Assembly: GCA_934045075.1 (NCBI GenBank)
Contig: OW203749.1
Coordinates: forward strand, 4,175,804-4,239,803
Length of the DNA: 64,000 nucleotides
Origin: Yponomeuta sedellus
Lineage: Eukaryota; Arthropoda; Insecta; Lepidoptera; Yponomeutidae
Direction of reading: 5' to 3'
Shown: piece after piece, positions 63,863 through 64,000 of the stretch
Layout of the letters: every line of letters begins with the position of its first letter
Numbering within the stretch: position 1 is the stretch's first letter
Made by a program: the position numbers and the translations under genes
The notes under the pieces: model-generated
Told to the model about the DNA's origin: nothing
What the model saw: only the letters and a program-made list of their open reading frames with translations
Database searches by the model: none

Positions 63863-64000
63863 TAATATAGTTTAAATATGGACCAATAAATATTTTTTTT
63901 TACCTAATACCGTTTTAAAATATAACTATGCATCATCTTCGCGAGTCACTAAAAATATTATCTAAAACTCTTCTTGAGCAGGTTTTTTTGTATTTAAAAA
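63863..64000. other. Window end, no feature
   Basis: This is AT-rich DNA after the fold-back element. Confidence 0.3.

Overview
The window looks like an AT-rich insect nuclear genome, most likely from a moth or butterfly. That placement is an inference. It rests on the mix of retroposon families (a Jockey/Daphne-like LINE, RTE-like LINEs ending in GAAGAAG, CR1/L2-like LINEs, several tRNA-type SINEs), on abundant miniature inverted-repeat elements, and on one host gene with insect-style introns. No bacterial, viral or organellar gene organisation is visible.

Only one host gene is recognisable: a SERAC1-like serine hydrolase on the minus strand, rebuilt from seven exons between 28401 and 6302. 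All six junctions keep the reading frame with AG/GT splice sites. The catalytic GHSKGG motif, the oxyanion-side block and the C-terminal Asp-His/CKP block with the stop codon are all present. The N-terminal exons were not found, so this is the C-terminal 546 or so residues. Its introns are packed with transposable elements.

Everything else is mobile or repetitive DNA. At least seven short retroposon families recur. Family A has about 25 copies and carries the internal promoter region of 5S rRNA. Family B shares its tail with an RTE LINE present in the window. Family C is poly(A)-tailed. Family D contains a tRNA-like core between inverted termini yet has 13-14 bp target duplications. E, F and I are tRNA-headed. 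LINE remnants include a Daphne-like element inserted into another copy of its own family (33955-36200), CR1/L2-like tails and RTE C-termini. DNA elements include an internally deleted pogo/Tigger-like transposon with 24-bp inverted ends and a TA duplication (42372-44014), and several MITEs. Very long fold-back palindromes lie at 13324-13839 and 63414-63862, and smaller palindromes surround microsatellites.

Layout: 1-6.3 kb, repeats and D/MITE insertions; 6.3-28.4 kb, the SERAC1-like gene with TE-filled introns; 28.4-33 kb, SINEs and a CR1-like tail; 33-37 kb, nested Daphne-like LINE flanked by minisatellites; 37-42 kb, nested SINE/MITE insertions; 42.4-44 kb, pogo-like element; 44-56 kb, SINEs, MITEs and palindromes; 56-64 kb, degenerate repeats and a terminal fold-back. 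The nested insertions with target duplications give a relative-age record of the families.
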